Shown piece by piece: positions 32,857 through 42,700 of a stretch of DNA of 64,000 bases; position 1 is the stretch's first letter; every line of letters starts with the position of its first letter. The notes beneath the pieces were generated by a model. That model had not been told where the DNA came from. It saw only the letters and a list, made by a program, of their open reading frames with translations, and searched no databases. The stretch is taken from positions 556,431 to 620,430 of the forward strand of contig NZ_SNZC01000001.1 of the NCBI RefSeq assembly GCF_004363695.1. The letters run 5' to 3'. Origin of the DNA: Flavobacterium cheniae. Its GTDB lineage: Bacteria > Bacteroidota > Bacteroidia > Flavobacteriales > Flavobacteriaceae. The translations under genes were made by a program, and so were the position numbers.

Positions 32857-33489
32857 ATGAGTCACTTTATAGAAAACCAAAAATGGCGTTACGCCACCAA
32901 AAAATTTGACGCTGCTAAAAAAATATCAGCAGCAGATTTAGAAACCTTAAAAGAAGCAATCCAATTAAGTACTTCTTCTTACGGATTACAGTTATACAAA
33001 GTATTCATTATTGAAAATCCAGAAGTTAGAGCCAAGTTACAACCAGTTTCTTGGGGACAATCTCAAATTGTAGATGCATCTCACCTATTAGTATTTGCTA
33101 ACATTGTAGATGTACAAGAAAATCACATTGATGCATATGTTCAAAACATTGCAACTACAAGAGGATTATCAGTTGAGGATTTAAAAGGATATTCAGACTT
33201 TATGAAATCTAAGATTGTTTCGTTACCAGTAGACCAAAAAGCGGTTTGGACATCAAAACAAACCTATTTAGCATTAGCCAACTTAATGAATGCTGCTGCC
33301 GAATTAAAAATTGATGTTACACCAATGGAAGGTTTTGAACCAGAAAAATACAATGAAATTTTAGGTTTCAATGCATTAGGATTAAACGCTTCATTAGTAG
33401 CAGCTGTTGGATATCGTCATGAAGAAGATGCAACACAACACTATGCAAAAGTGAGAAAACCAAAACAAGAATTATTTACTACCATTTAA
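32857..33489 (+). CDS. NAD(P)H-dependent nitroreductase family oxidoreductase
   Basis: 210 residues. Features of the FMN-dependent nitroreductase fold are R-Y-A-T-K-K-F-D near the N-terminus, S-T-S-S-Y-G-L-Q-L-Y-K-V-F (FMN contact), and the late P-M-E-G-F-E-P-E-K-Y-N-E-I-L-G-F and V-A-A-V-G-Y-R motifs. These enzymes reduce quinones or nitroaromatics with NAD(P)H; NfsB-like. Co-transcription with a MarR regulator fits a detoxification role. Confidence 0.9.
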   Translation: MSHFIENQKWRYATKKFDAAKKISAADLETLKEAIQLSTSSYGLQLYKVFIIENPEVRAKLQPVSWGQSQIVDASHLLVFANIVDVQENHIDAYVQNIATTRGLSVEDLKGYSDFMKSKIVSLPVDQKAVWTSKQTYLALANLMNAAAELKIDVTPMEGFEPEKYNEILGFNALGLNASLVAAVGYRHEEDATQHYAKVRKPKQELFTTI

Positions 33490-33522
33490 TTATAACCTTT
33501 AACATTAAAACAATTTTAAAAC

Positions 33523-34089
33523 ATGAAAAATTTCAAATCAATCGCTTTAGCTCTTGTAGCATTAGTAACTTTTACAGCTACAGCACAAAAATCAAAAAAA
33601 GTAGACGCTTCAAAAAGTACTATCAACTGGGTTGGTAAAAAAGTAACAGGTGCTCACGAAGGTACAATCACTTTAAAAGAAGGTGCTTTAATTTTCAAAG
33701 GAAAAAAATTAGTAGGTGGAAACTTTACAGTTGACATGACTACAATTAATACAACTGATTTATCAGGAAAAGGAAAAACAAACTTAGATGGTCACTTAAA
33801 ATCAGATGATTTCTTTGGTGTTGAGAATTTCCCAACAGCAACTTTAGTTATCAAATCTCTTGGTGAAAAAGGAAACGGTGTTTACGCTGTAACTGCTGAT
33901 TTAACAATCAAAGGAAAAACAGAATCTATTAAATTTGACTTAACTGTAGGGAAAAATACAGCTGAAACTTCTTTAAAAATCGATAGAACAAAATACGGTA
34001 TCCAATATGGTTCTGGAAGCTTCTTTGATAACTTAGGAGACAAAACTATCAGTGACGAATTCGAATTAAAAGTAAAATTAGTATTCTAA
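33523..34089 (+). CDS. YceI family periplasmic lipid-binding protein
   Basis: 188 residues with signal peptide (to about residue 21) and the YceI beta-barrel: S-T-I-N-W-V-G-K-K-V-T-G-A-H-E-G-T-I, L-V-G-G-N-F-T-V-D-M, H-L-K-S-D-D-F-F-G-V-E-N-F-P-T-A-T and the ending F-E-L-K-V-K-L-V. YceI proteins bind polyisoprenoid or amide lipids in the periplasm. It is the third gene of the MarR operon, 33 bp after the nitroreductase; a quinone-related function would suit this pairing but is inferred. Confidence 0.92.
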   Translation: MKNFKSIALALVALVTFTATAQKSKKVDASKSTINWVGKKVTGAHEGTITLKEGALIFKGKKLVGGNFTVDMTTINTTDLSGKGKTNLDGHLKSDDFFGVENFPTATLVIKSLGEKGNGVYAVTADLTIKGKTESIKFDLTVGKNTAETSLKIDRTKYGIQYGSGSFFDNLGDKTISDEFELKVKLVF

Positions 34090-34118
34090 TTGAACTGGGA
34101 AACTTTGCTATGAAAAAC

Positions 34119-34149
34119 AAAAAGCCTTGAAGAAATTCAGGGCTTTTTT
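34119..34149. terminator. Bidirectional terminator after yceI-like gene
   Basis: 13-bp stem (AAAAAGCCTTGAA against TTCAGGGCTTTTT, one T-G pair) with T run. It faces the convergent membrane protein gene. Confidence 0.8.
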
Positions 34150-34159
34150 GTGTTTATGT

Positions 34160-34699
34160 CTAGTCAAGGAATTTCACATTAAACATACCTGTTTTATATA
34201 CTACTTTTAAAGTATCTCCATTTTTTAATTCATAAAGAGAAGGATGTTTTTTTACAATTCTTAATGAATCAATTTTATCCAATTGATCGGGAGAAGTTAT
34301 AAACTCTTCTCTATTTTCATAAATATGAAATATTTTGTTGGTATTATCACTCACAACATGGTAAGTTTTTATTTGGCTTTCTAAATTGAATTTTGAATTT
34401 AAAAACAAAAGAAAATTATCTGTTATACTTTTGAATAAAAATCCAAATAACGCAGCCATAAGTAGAATAGAAAATACATAAACCTTATTAATAATCTTTT
34501 TTCTGAATCCATAAACAAGAAAAAAGACAATAACAACAAAAGGTATTAGAAGTGAAAATTTCCACGATATATCTTTGAAATTACGAATATCATTATCAAA
34601 ATATATTTCCCTTATATAGGGTCTCAATAAAAATATATCTGTACATAAGATTGCAATAAAGACTGAATAAGCAAATATTCTATATTTTGAAATTTTCAT
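34160..34699 (-). CDS. Hypothetical membrane protein
   Basis: 179 residues. Three hydrophobic segments (about 7-27, 46-65 and 74-100) are followed by a soluble C-terminal part of about 75 residues with T-Y-H-V-V-S-D-N-T-N-K-I-F-H-I-Y-E-N and a strand-rich end. No family recognised. It stands alone between a terminator and the tRNA-His gene. Confidence 0.6.
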   Translation of the reverse strand: MKISKYRIFAYSVFIAILCTDIFLLRPYIREIYFDNDIRNFKDISWKFSLLIPFVVIVFFLVYGFRKKIINKVYVFSILLMAALFGFLFKSITDNFLLFLNSKFNLESQIKTYHVVSDNTNKIFHIYENREEFITSPDQLDKIDSLRIVKKHPSLYELKNGDTLKVVYKTGMFNVKFLD

Positions 34700-34775
34700 T
34701 TTAGCATTTATATTCCTTCAAAAATAATAAATCGTTTTAAATAAAAATACTGTAAACCGTAAAAAGAAAATAAAA

Positions 34776-34801
34776 AAAGCCCTGAATTACTTCAGGGCTT
34801 T
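34776..34801 (-). terminator. Terminator of tRNA-His
   Basis: Perfect 11-bp stem (AAAGCCCTGAA with TTCAGGGCTTT), TTAC loop and T run on the minus strand, 11 bp past the tRNA 3' end. Its stem resembles that of the terminator at 34119-34149. Confidence 0.8.
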
Positions 34802-34812
34802 CCAATGTTAAG

Positions 34813-34887
<75 letters not shown>

Positions 34888-34961
34888 ATTTGTTTTGCGA
34901 GTGCAAATATAGGGGTTTACTTCTATCTTGCAAAGATTTTTTTTACTTTTTTACGACTATT

Positions 34962-35678
34962 TTATTTCAAATCGCCTAAGCTATTGACTGCCAAATATCT
35001 TTCGGTTGTAAAACCTTCTGCATATTCTACTCCAACGAGTCTTCCAAGGTCTTGAGCACGATATTTTACACTATCTAAAAAGTTTTTTGAAGTAATTGGT
35101 GAAACCGGTTCTTTTGAATTTGGATCATAAAATTGCGAACCATAAGCCAACACCGATTCCATTTTTTTACCGATAAATTCCGAAATATCTACCACAAAAT
35201 CAGGTTCGATGTTTTGCCATTGGATGTAATGATACACCACTTTTGGTCGCCACGCTTCTTGCGCTTCTCCATTCAATTCCGTTTTAATTTGTCGCAAACC
35301 TGATAAAAAACAAGCATCACTAACTAATTTACTTCCTTTTCCGTGGTCGATGTGTCTGTCAGTAATCGCATTGCATAACACGATTTCAGGTTGGTATTTG
35401 CGAATCATTTCTATTACTTTAATTTGATGCGCTTCATCGTTTACAAAAAAGCCATCTCGCATATCCAAATTTCTTCGCACCGTTACCCCTAAAATTTCAG
35501 AAGCCTTAGCTGATTCCTCATTACGAATAGCCACAGAACCACGCGTACCAAGTTCACCACGAGTTAAATCGATAATCCCGACTTTCTTTCCAAGGCTAAC
35601 TTCTTTGGCAATCGTACCACTACAACCTAATTCTACATCGTCTGGATGAGCTCCAAAAGCTAATATGTCTAATTTCAT
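34962..35678 (-). CDS. bshB1: Bacillithiol biosynthesis deacetylase BshB1
   Basis: 238 residues from the start at 35678 (M-K-L-D-I-L-A-F-G); a longer reading adds ten unconserved residues. PIG-L/LmbE fold with zinc ligands A-H-P-D-D-V-E-L-G-C-S-G-T and R-H-I-D-H-G-K-G-S-K-L-V. It closely follows the BshB1 pattern (D-L-T-R-G-E-L-G-T-R-G, D-M-R-D-G-F-F). The enzyme deacetylates GlcNAc-malate to GlcN-malate in bacillithiol synthesis, the low-molecular-weight thiol of many Bacteroidota and Firmicutes. Confidence 0.94.
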   Translation of the reverse strand: MKLDILAFGAHPDDVELGCSGTIAKEVSLGKKVGIIDLTRGELGTRGSVAIRNEESAKASEILGVTVRRNLDMRDGFFVNDEAHQIKVIEMIRKYQPEIVLCNAITDRHIDHGKGSKLVSDACFLSGLRQIKTELNGEAQEAWRPKVVYHYIQWQNIEPDFVVDISEFIGKKMESVLAYGSQFYDPNSKEPVSPITSKNFLDSVKYRAQDLGRLVGVEYAEGFTTERYLAVNSLGDLK

Positions 35679-35700
35679 TTTTAAACTTTTATATTTTTTT

Positions 35701-35830
35701 AAACACATAGAATCATAGATTTTCTTTGTGTTTATTTTAGTCGTTTCACTCTACATAGTATACATAGCATCACTATGATAACTATTTAAAATACAATGCC
35801 TTTCAATATTTTCTATGTGCCTATGTGTTT
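35701..35830. repeat. Short element with inverted termini between bshB1 and menF-like gene
   Basis: AAACACATAG (35701-35710) and its exact complement CTATGTGTTT (35821-35830) bound about 130 bp of A+T-rich sequence with further CATAG/CTATG words inside; the similarity of the arms continues inwards in broken form. It resembles a small non-autonomous mobile or REP-like palindrome. No coding capacity. It occupies the gap upstream of bshB1, so the bshB1 promoter must lie within it. Confidence 0.45.
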
Positions 35831-35835
35831 CAATT

Positions 35836-36864
35836 TCATTTTGAAACTAAAACATTCCGCATCGTCATCGATTTATTTTCGGTTTCAATGAATTCTTTTT
35901 CAGGATTACTGTCTTTTGTAATGCCACAACCTACGTAAATGTTCACAACATCATTTTCCACTTCTAAACAGCGTAAATTTACGAATAAATCGGTTTGATT
36001 GTCTTTATTGTATTCGCCTAAAAATCCAGCGTAAAATTTTCTATTGTAACCTTCATTTTTTAGAATAAAATCAATAGCATTTTCTTTGGGTAAACCACAA
36101 ACTGCTGGAGTTGGATGTAACGTTTTTATTAAATCATTCGCCTGAAAATCAGCTGTTAATTCTCCCGAAATAGAAGATTTTAAGTGAGCTAAATTTCCAG
36201 CTTTAACTGTTTTAGCATCAGAAATAATAAGTTTAGTTACTTTATCTTTTACTTTAGCTACAATATAATCCGTTACAAATTGCTGTTCTTCAATTTCTTT
36301 GGTTGCCCAAATTACATTTTCCGAATACAATTGAGTACCAGCCAAAGCTACTGTTTCAAAGTGATTTTGATTGATTTTTACCAATTGCTCCGGCGTTGCT
36401 CCCATCCATAAACCAATATTTGGATGAAAAAACAAATAACGAAAAGCCGTTGCATAAGATGAAATCAAGTTCTGAAAGGTTTCTACAATTGAGATTTGTT
36501 CCTTCAGAATGATTTTACGAGACAAAACCACTTTCTGAAATTCATCCTTTTGAATTGCTGAAACTCCTTTGGAAACTAAATCTTCAAAAGCTTCTTTTTG
36601 ATTCGTTTGAGTAGTGAAATTTTCAGATAATTTTTGCTCTAATTTTTCAATATTTCCTTGCGAAAACGAATTGCCTTCAAACGGAATTACTACTTGTTTT
36701 CCTTCATGAAAAGGCATAAAAACAAATCCGGCTTGATTAGAAAATTCAATCATTTCATCGTTTTGTTGCACGAGTAAATTCCAAACTATTTCATTTGGTT
36801 TTACATAACAAACAAATGGTTTTTGTTGTGATAAAAAAAATTGTATTTCTTCGAAAACTTGCAT
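35836..36864 (-). CDS. Isochorismate synthase (chorismate-binding enzyme)
   Basis: 342 residues, the short form. The chorismate-binding domain covers about residues 95-340 with F-Q-K-V-V-L-S-R-K-I-I-L, G-A-T-P-E-Q-L-V-K-I, T-L-H-P-T-P-A-V-C-G-L-P-K-E-N-A, F-Y-A-G-F-L-G-E-Y and N-L-R-C-L-E-V. It should convert chorismate to isochorismate, the entry to menaquinone (or siderophore) synthesis. It overlaps the thioesterase gene by one base, and this pairing favours menaquinone (MenF) over siderophore. No other men genes are in the window. Confidence 0.88.
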   Translation of the reverse strand: MQVFEEIQFFLSQQKPFVCYVKPNEIVWNLLVQQNDEMIEFSNQAGFVFMPFHEGKQVVIPFEGNSFSQGNIEKLEQKLSENFTTQTNQKEAFEDLVSKGVSAIQKDEFQKVVLSRKIILKEQISIVETFQNLISSYATAFRYLFFHPNIGLWMGATPEQLVKINQNHFETVALAGTQLYSENVIWATKEIEEQQFVTDYIVAKVKDKVTKLIISDAKTVKAGNLAHLKSSISGELTADFQANDLIKTLHPTPAVCGLPKENAIDFILKNEGYNRKFYAGFLGEYNKDNQTDLFVNLRCLEVENDVVNIYVGCGITKDSNPEKEFIETENKSMTMRNVLVSK

Positions 36865-37289
36865 TATTGTCTTCTTGAAAGTACCATATTCGTCAATTTA
36901 CAAAGCGAAATCAATTTTCCTTCTTCGTCTACAATTCTAATTTCCCACAAATGAATACTTGCACCTTTATGAATGATTTTTGCTGTTGCCGTAACCATTC
37001 CTTCGCGTTTACTTTTTAAATGATTTGCCGAAATTTCGATACCACGAACTTCTTGCTTTTCTGGATTTACAAACATTAATGAAGCGGCACTTCCCACACT
37101 TTCAGCTAACGCAACTGTTGCACCTCCATGTAATAATCCCATAGGTTGATGCACTCTCGGATTAACAGGCATTGTAGCGGTTAGGAAATCTTCACCTGCA
37201 TCGGTGTAGACAATATCTAAGGTATTCATTAAAGTATTTTTGCTCCAATCATTACACAATTGCAACATTTTTTCTCTATCAAACATCAT
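36864..37289 (-). CDS. PaaI-type hotdog thioesterase, probable DHNA-CoA hydrolase
   Basis: 141 residues from the start at 37289 (M-M-F-D-R-E-K). Hotdog fold with L-H-G-G-A-T-V-A-L-A-E-S-V-G-S-A-A-S (catalytic region) and H-L-K-S-K-R-E-G-M-V-T-A-T-A. Coupled to isochorismate synthase, it is a good candidate for MenI, which hydrolyses 1,4-dihydroxy-2-naphthoyl-CoA in menaquinone synthesis. The general family also includes phenylacetate and other acyl-CoA thioesterases, so the specific role is inferred. Confidence 0.85.
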   Translation of the reverse strand: MMFDREKMLQLCNDWSKNTLMNTLDIVYTDAGEDFLTATMPVNPRVHQPMGLLHGGATVALAESVGSAASLMFVNPEKQEVRGIEISANHLKSKREGMVTATAKIIHKGASIHLWEIRIVDEEGKLISLCKLTNMVLSRRQ

Positions 37290-37423
37290 AACTTTATTTT
37301 TTGTAAAATTAAGCATTCCGAAGAGAATAATTCAACTGATTTAACGTTTTAGTAAGTAATTTAAGCACATTTAGTTTTTATAGATTTAAAATTAATAATT
37401 ACATTTACCAAAATTAACTATAC

Positions 37424-38983
37424 ATGCGTCGTTTATTACTTTTATTACTGATAGGATTTGCTGTTTCATTAACTTCATGTCGAAACGATTTTGATTTTGA
37501 ATCAAGAACTGGTGGTTTGGAATTTTCTAAAGACACCGTTTATTTAGATACTGTTTTTACTGACATTGGTTCAAGTACTTATACATTAAAAGTGTACAAC
37601 CGAAGTGATAAAAACATTTCAATTCCATCACTTAGATTAAAAGAAGGAACAGCATCAAAATACCGTTTAATGGTAGATGGAATGGCAGGTCAAGTATTTG
37701 AAAATGTAGAAATCTTAGCAAAAGATAGTATGTACATTTTTGTTTCTGTTACAGCAGAAGTAGCCGATGCGAATCCTACTGATTTTTTATATACCGATAA
37801 AATTTTATTTGGTGAAGAATCAAATCCAAATCACCAAAAAGTGGAATTGGTTACTCTAATTCAAGATGCTTATTTTATTTATCCTGGAAGAGTTCAAAAT
37901 CCAGATGAATCCTATACTTATGATGAACTAAACTTAGGAGTTGATGGTGACGGAAATCCTATTACGATTCGTGGTCGATTTTTGGAAGAAACGAATCCAA
38001 TCAATGGAAACGAATTGCATTGGACGAATACCAAACCTTATGTCATTTATGGTTATGCGGCCGTTCCTTCAAACAAAACACTTGTTGTAGATGCTGGAGC
38101 AAGAATTCACTTTCATGCAGAATCAGGATTAATTGTTGCTAATAATGCTTCGATTCATGTGAATGGAACAAATTCAACAACGGCTGCCTTAGAAAACGAA
38201 GTCATCTTTGAAGGTGATCGTTTAGAACCTGATTTTGCTGAAGTCCCTGGACAATGGGGAACGATTTGGCTAACACAAGGTAGTACAAACAATCAAATTA
38301 AAAATTTAACGATAAAAAATGCTACTGTTGGGCTTTTAGTTACTGGAAACGATGGTACTCCTACTCCTACTTTAGATATTGAAAATACTCAAATTTATAA
38401 TTGTGCTAATGTTGGGCTTTTAGCTCGAACTGGAAACATTGAAGGAAGAAACATGGTTATTAATAATTGTGGTCAAGCTTCGTTTGCAGGAAGTTTTGGA
38501 GGAAGTTATGAATTTACACATTGTACGTTTGCTAATTATTGGCCAAGTCCAACACATACAGCAGTTTTATTAGATGATTTTGATGGAAATGCGATTTATG
38601 CACTTACCAAAGCGAATTTCAAAAATTGTATTATTCATTCTTCAAGTAATCTAGCTATTAACCTGAAAAAAGAAGGAACAACTTTTGTCTACAATTTTGA
38701 CCATTGCTTAATCAAATTTGCCGATTTTAGTAATCAATTTACGAATAATCCTTTGTATGCCTTTTCTAATGCTACGCTTTATGATACTTGTTTAATTGCT
38801 ACGAATTCTACAATTAATAATCCGGATTTTAAAGATGCTAGAAATAATGAATTAATTATTGGTGAAGATTCTGCAGCAAGAGGAAATGCTGACAACACCT
38901 ACTCTAGTTTTAATGATATTTTGAATAATCCAAGAACTAATCCATCCGATATGGGTGCTTATAATTGGACCACTTTTGACTAA
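37424..38983 (+). CDS. Lipoprotein with right-handed beta-helix region
   Basis: 519 residues. The N-terminus is a lipoprotein signal (M-R-R-L-L-L-L-L-L-I-G-F, lipobox L-T-S-C near residue 19). The first 160 residues form a beta-sandwich-like part; from about residue 215 to 480 there are parallel beta-helix type repeats (N-Q-I-K-N-L-T-I-K-N-A-T-V-G-L, N-C-G-Q-A-S-F-A, F-K-N-C-I-I-H-S). The C-terminus D-M-G-A-Y-N-W resembles the end of many beta-helix surface proteins. It is likely surface exposed; ligand unknown. The DUF1579 gene follows 19 bp later. Confidence 0.82.
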   Translation: MRRLLLLLLIGFAVSLTSCRNDFDFESRTGGLEFSKDTVYLDTVFTDIGSSTYTLKVYNRSDKNISIPSLRLKEGTASKYRLMVDGMAGQVFENVEILAKDSMYIFVSVTAEVADANPTDFLYTDKILFGEESNPNHQKVELVTLIQDAYFIYPGRVQNPDESYTYDELNLGVDGDGNPITIRGRFLEETNPINGNELHWTNTKPYVIYGYAAVPSNKTLVVDAGARIHFHAESGLIVANNASIHVNGTNSTTAALENEVIFEGDRLEPDFAEVPGQWGTIWLTQGSTNNQIKNLTIKNATVGLLVTGNDGTPTPTLDIENTQIYNCANVGLLARTGNIEGRNMVINNCGQASFAGSFGGSYEFTHCTFANYWPSPTHTAVLLDDFDGNAIYALTKANFKNCIIHSSSNLAINLKKEGTTFVYNFDHCLIKFADFSNQFTNNPLYAFSNATLYDTCLIATNSTINNPDFKDARNNELIIGEDSAARGNADNTYSSFNDILNNPRTNPSDMGAYNWTTFD

Positions 38984-39002
38984 CCAATTAAATTATACAA
39001 TT

Positions 39003-39635
39003 ATGAAAAATCTCTCTTTATCTCTTTTAATTATTGGTTTAACATTCGTTTCTTTTAAAAAAGAAGAAGCGCAACAACCAGCCGAAACAACAACTAAAGA
39101 AGAAGTTACTACCGAAACTAAACCCGATTCTGCTACAGTTGCTAAAGCTTGGGCGGATTATGCTACACCATCAAAGGCACATGAAATGTTGGCTAAAGAT
39201 AGTGGAACTTGGGATGCCGAATTAACATTCTGGTCACCCGATAATCCACAAGAAATGAAATCTACTGCTATCGTAACCTACAAAATGATTATGGGTGGTA
39301 AATACCAAGAAGGAACTTATTCTGGAGATATGTTTGGAATGCCATTTGAAGGAAAAGGAACAGTTGCTTTTGATAATGCAACTCAAGAATTTGTATCAAC
39401 TTGGATTGACAATATGGGAACTGGAATGATGGTTACTCGTGGAAAATATGATGAAGCTACAAAAACATCTACTTTTCATGGCGAAATGGTAGACCCAGTA
39501 ATTAAAAAGGCTAAAAAAGTAAAAGAAGTTATTACCTATATTGACGATAACAACCAAAAAATGGAAATGTTTGATATTTTGGAAGATGGCAAAGAATTCA
39601 AATCGATGCAAGTAGTTTCGAAACGCAAAATATAG
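39003..39635 (+). CDS. DUF1579 domain protein, probably exported
   Basis: 210 residues from the start at 39003, which gives a signal-like N-terminus (M-K-N-L-S-L-S-L-L-I-I-G-L). After a Glu/Thr-rich linker comes the DUF1579 domain: L-A-K-D-S-G-T-W-D-A-E-L-T-F-W, G-G-K-Y-Q-E-G-T-Y-S-G-D-M-F-G-M-P-F-E-G and S-T-W-I-D-N-M-G-T-G. Function unknown. It probably shares a transcript with the beta-helix lipoprotein and ends at a terminator. Confidence 0.85.
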   Translation: MKNLSLSLLIIGLTFVSFKKEEAQQPAETTTKEEVTTETKPDSATVAKAWADYATPSKAHEMLAKDSGTWDAELTFWSPDNPQEMKSTAIVTYKMIMGGKYQEGTYSGDMFGMPFEGKGTVAFDNATQEFVSTWIDNMGTGMMVTRGKYDEATKTSTFHGEMVDPVIKKAKKVKEVITYIDDNNQKMEMFDILEDGKEFKSMQVVSKRKI

Positions 39636-39653
39636 TTTTCAACAAATAAATAC

Positions 39654-39684
39654 AAAGCTGTTCAAAAAAGAACAGCTTTTTTTG
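39654..39684 (+). terminator. Terminator after DUF1579 gene
   Basis: Perfect 10-bp stem (AAAGCTGTTC with GAACAGCTTT), A-rich loop and T run. Confidence 0.85.
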
Positions 39685-39704
39685 TTTTTATGCAGTCTTA
39701 AAAC

Positions 39705-39735
39705 TTTGAACTTCTAACTTTTTAGAATAAATTTG
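39705..39735 (+). promoter_or_regulatory. Consensus promoter of purL
   Basis: TTTG (39705-39708), 19-bp spacer, TAAATTTG (39728-39735): a full match to the Bacteroidota TTTG/TAnnTTTG promoter, 62 bp upstream of the purL ATG. Confidence 0.75.
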
Positions 39736-39797
39736 CACTTTCAACAACAACACAAACATACAGATAAGGTAAACTTGTCTTTAAAAACAAAACTACA

Positions 39798-42700
39798 ATG
39801 ATTCATTTCTTCGGAAACCAATCCAACACCGTATTTGCGGTTCAAACGCAAAACGAATTATCGACTGAAGACATCAACAAATTAAATTGGCTTTTTGGCA
39901 ACGCACATAAAATAGAAAAATCCGTATTGTCGGATTTTTTTGTTGGACCACGTGCCGCAATGGTTACGCCTTGGAGTACAAACGCTGTAGAAATTACCCA
40001 AAACATGGGGATTTCGGGTATCATTCGTATCGAGGAATTTGAAAAAGTAGCTGCCGATTTTAACGATTTCGACCCAATGCTTTCGCAAAAGTATTCGGAA
40101 TTAAATCAAGAAATTTATACGATTAATATCCAACCTGAACCTATTTTGGATATTGAAGATATTGACGCTTACAATAAATCAGAAGGTTTAGCTTTGAGTC
40201 CAGAAGAAGTAGAATATCTAGATAATCTTTCAAGTAAATTAGGAAGAAAGTTAACCGATTCAGAAATTTTTGCTTTCTCACAAGCGAATTCAGAACACTG
40301 TCGTCACAAAATTTTTAACGGAACATTTGTGATTGATGGCGAAGAAAAACCAACATCTTTATTCAAATTAATCAAGAAAACATCCGAAACAAATCCAAAC
40401 GATATTGTTTCGGCATATAAAGATAACGTAGCTTTTGTAAAAGGTCCGAAAGTAACGCAATTTGCTCCAAAAAGTGCAGACAAGCCAGACTTCTACCAAG
40501 AAAAGGAATTTGATTCAGTACTTTCTTTAAAAGCAGAAACACACAACTTCCCTACAACAGTTGAGCCTTTCAACGGAGCTGCAACAGGTTCAGGAGGAGA
40601 AATTCGTGACCGTTTGGCTGGAGGACAAGGTTCTTTACCATTAGCAGGAACTGCAGTTTACATGACTTCTTATTCTCGTTTAGCAGAAGAACGTCCTTGG
40701 GAAAATGGAATGTACGAAAGACCTTGGTTGTACCAAACACCAATGGATATTTTAATTAAAGCTTCAAACGGAGCATCTGATTTTGGAAATAAATTTGGAC
40801 AACCTTTAATTACAGGTTCTATTTTAACTTTCGAACATGAAGAAAACAATCGTAAAATTGGTTACGATAAAGTAATCATGCAAGCGGGTGGAATTGGTTA
40901 CGGAAAATTAGATCAAGCGATTAAAAAGAAACCTACGGCTGGCGATAAAATCGTTATTTTAGGTGGAGAAAATTATAGAATTGGAATGGGTGGTGCTGCA
41001 GTTTCTTCTGCAGATACTGGTGCTTTTGGTTCAGGAATTGAATTAAATGCCATCCAACGTTCTAATCCAGAAATGCAAAAACGTGCTGCCAACGCCATTC
41101 GTGGTTTGGTAGAAAGTGATAACAATCCGATTGTTTCCATTCACGATCATGGTGCGGGTGGACATTTGAACTGTCTTTCTGAATTAGTAGAAGAAACTGG
41201 AGGATTAATCGATTTAGATAAATTACCGGTTGGTGACCCAACGCTTTCGGCTAAAGAAATCATCGGAAACGAATCGCAAGAAAGAATGGGATTAGTTATT
41301 GGTGAAAAAGACATCGAAACATTACAAAGAATTGCTGACAGAGAGCGTTCTCCAATGTATCAAGTTGGTGACGTAACTAACGACCATAGATTTACTTTCG
41401 AATCAAAATCTACAGGGTTAAAACCAATGGATTATGCGTTGGAAGATTTCTTCGGAAGTTCGCCAAAAACGATTATGACGGATAAAACCGTTGCAACAAA
41501 TTACTCAGATTTAGCATATAATAAAGAAAATATAGGAAGCTACTTAAGTCAAGTTTTACAATTAGAAGCGGTAGCTTGTAAAGATTGGTTAACTAATAAA
41601 GTAGACCGTTGTGTAGGCGGACGCGTTGCAAAACAGCAATGTGTTGGTCCATTACAATTACCACTGAACAATGTTGGTGTAATGGCATTGGATTTCAAAG
41701 GAAAAGAGGGAATTGCTACATCGATTGGACACTCACCTATTTCAGCTTTAGTAAATCCAGTTGCGGGTTCACGAACTGCGATTGGTGAAGCTTTATCAAA
41801 TTTAGTTTGGGCTCCGTTAAAAGAAGGAATGAAATCGGTTTCATTATCAGCTAACTGGATGTGGGCTTGTAAAAATGAAGGAGAAGATGCTCGTTTATAT
41901 GAAGCAGTAAAAGGTTGTTCGGATTTTGCTATTGAATTGGGAATCAATATTCCAACAGGAAAAGATTCGCTTTCGATGAAACAAAAATACCCGAATGATG
42001 AAGTAATTGCACCAGGTACAGTTATTATTTCAGCTGCTGGAAATTGTTCGAACATTACAAAAGTAGTTGAGCCTGTTTTACAAAGAAATGGCGGAAACAT
42101 TTACTATATCAACTTATCTCAAGATTCGTTTAAATTAGGTGGAAGTTCATTTGCTCAGGTATTGAATAAAATTGGAAATGATGTTCCAACGATTCAAAAC
42201 TCGGAATTCTTCAAAAAAGCGTTCAACGTTTTACAAGATTTAATTAAAGATAGAAAAATTAAAGCTGGACACGATATTGGAAGTGGTGGTTTAATCACAA
42301 CTTTATTAGAAATGTGTTTTGCAGATGATAAATTAGGTGCGCTAATCGACTTGACTTCTTTAGGAGAAAAAGATACGGTTAAAGCCTTATTTAATGAAAA
42401 TATCGGAGTTGTTTTCCAAGCAAATGCTGAAGTGGAAGCAACTTTTGCCCAACATAATATTGAGATTTTTAAAATTGGTTCGGCTATCGATGGCGATGCG
42501 TTTACCGTTATTAATGGTGAAGATAGTTTAACATTTAGTGTTTCAACTTTAAGAGATACTTGGTTTAAAACATCATTCCTATTAGATTCAAAACAATCTA
42601 AAAATGGAATGGCACAAGAACGTTTTGACAATTACAAAAATCAAAAATTACAATTTACTTTCCCATCGCATTTTAATGGTAAATTACCTTTAATTGATGG

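Noticed and set aside
37290-37316. Nine-residue N-terminal extension of the thioesterase
   Set aside because: The extra residues are not hotdog-like, and the tandem ATG codons at 37289/37286 are the more likely start.
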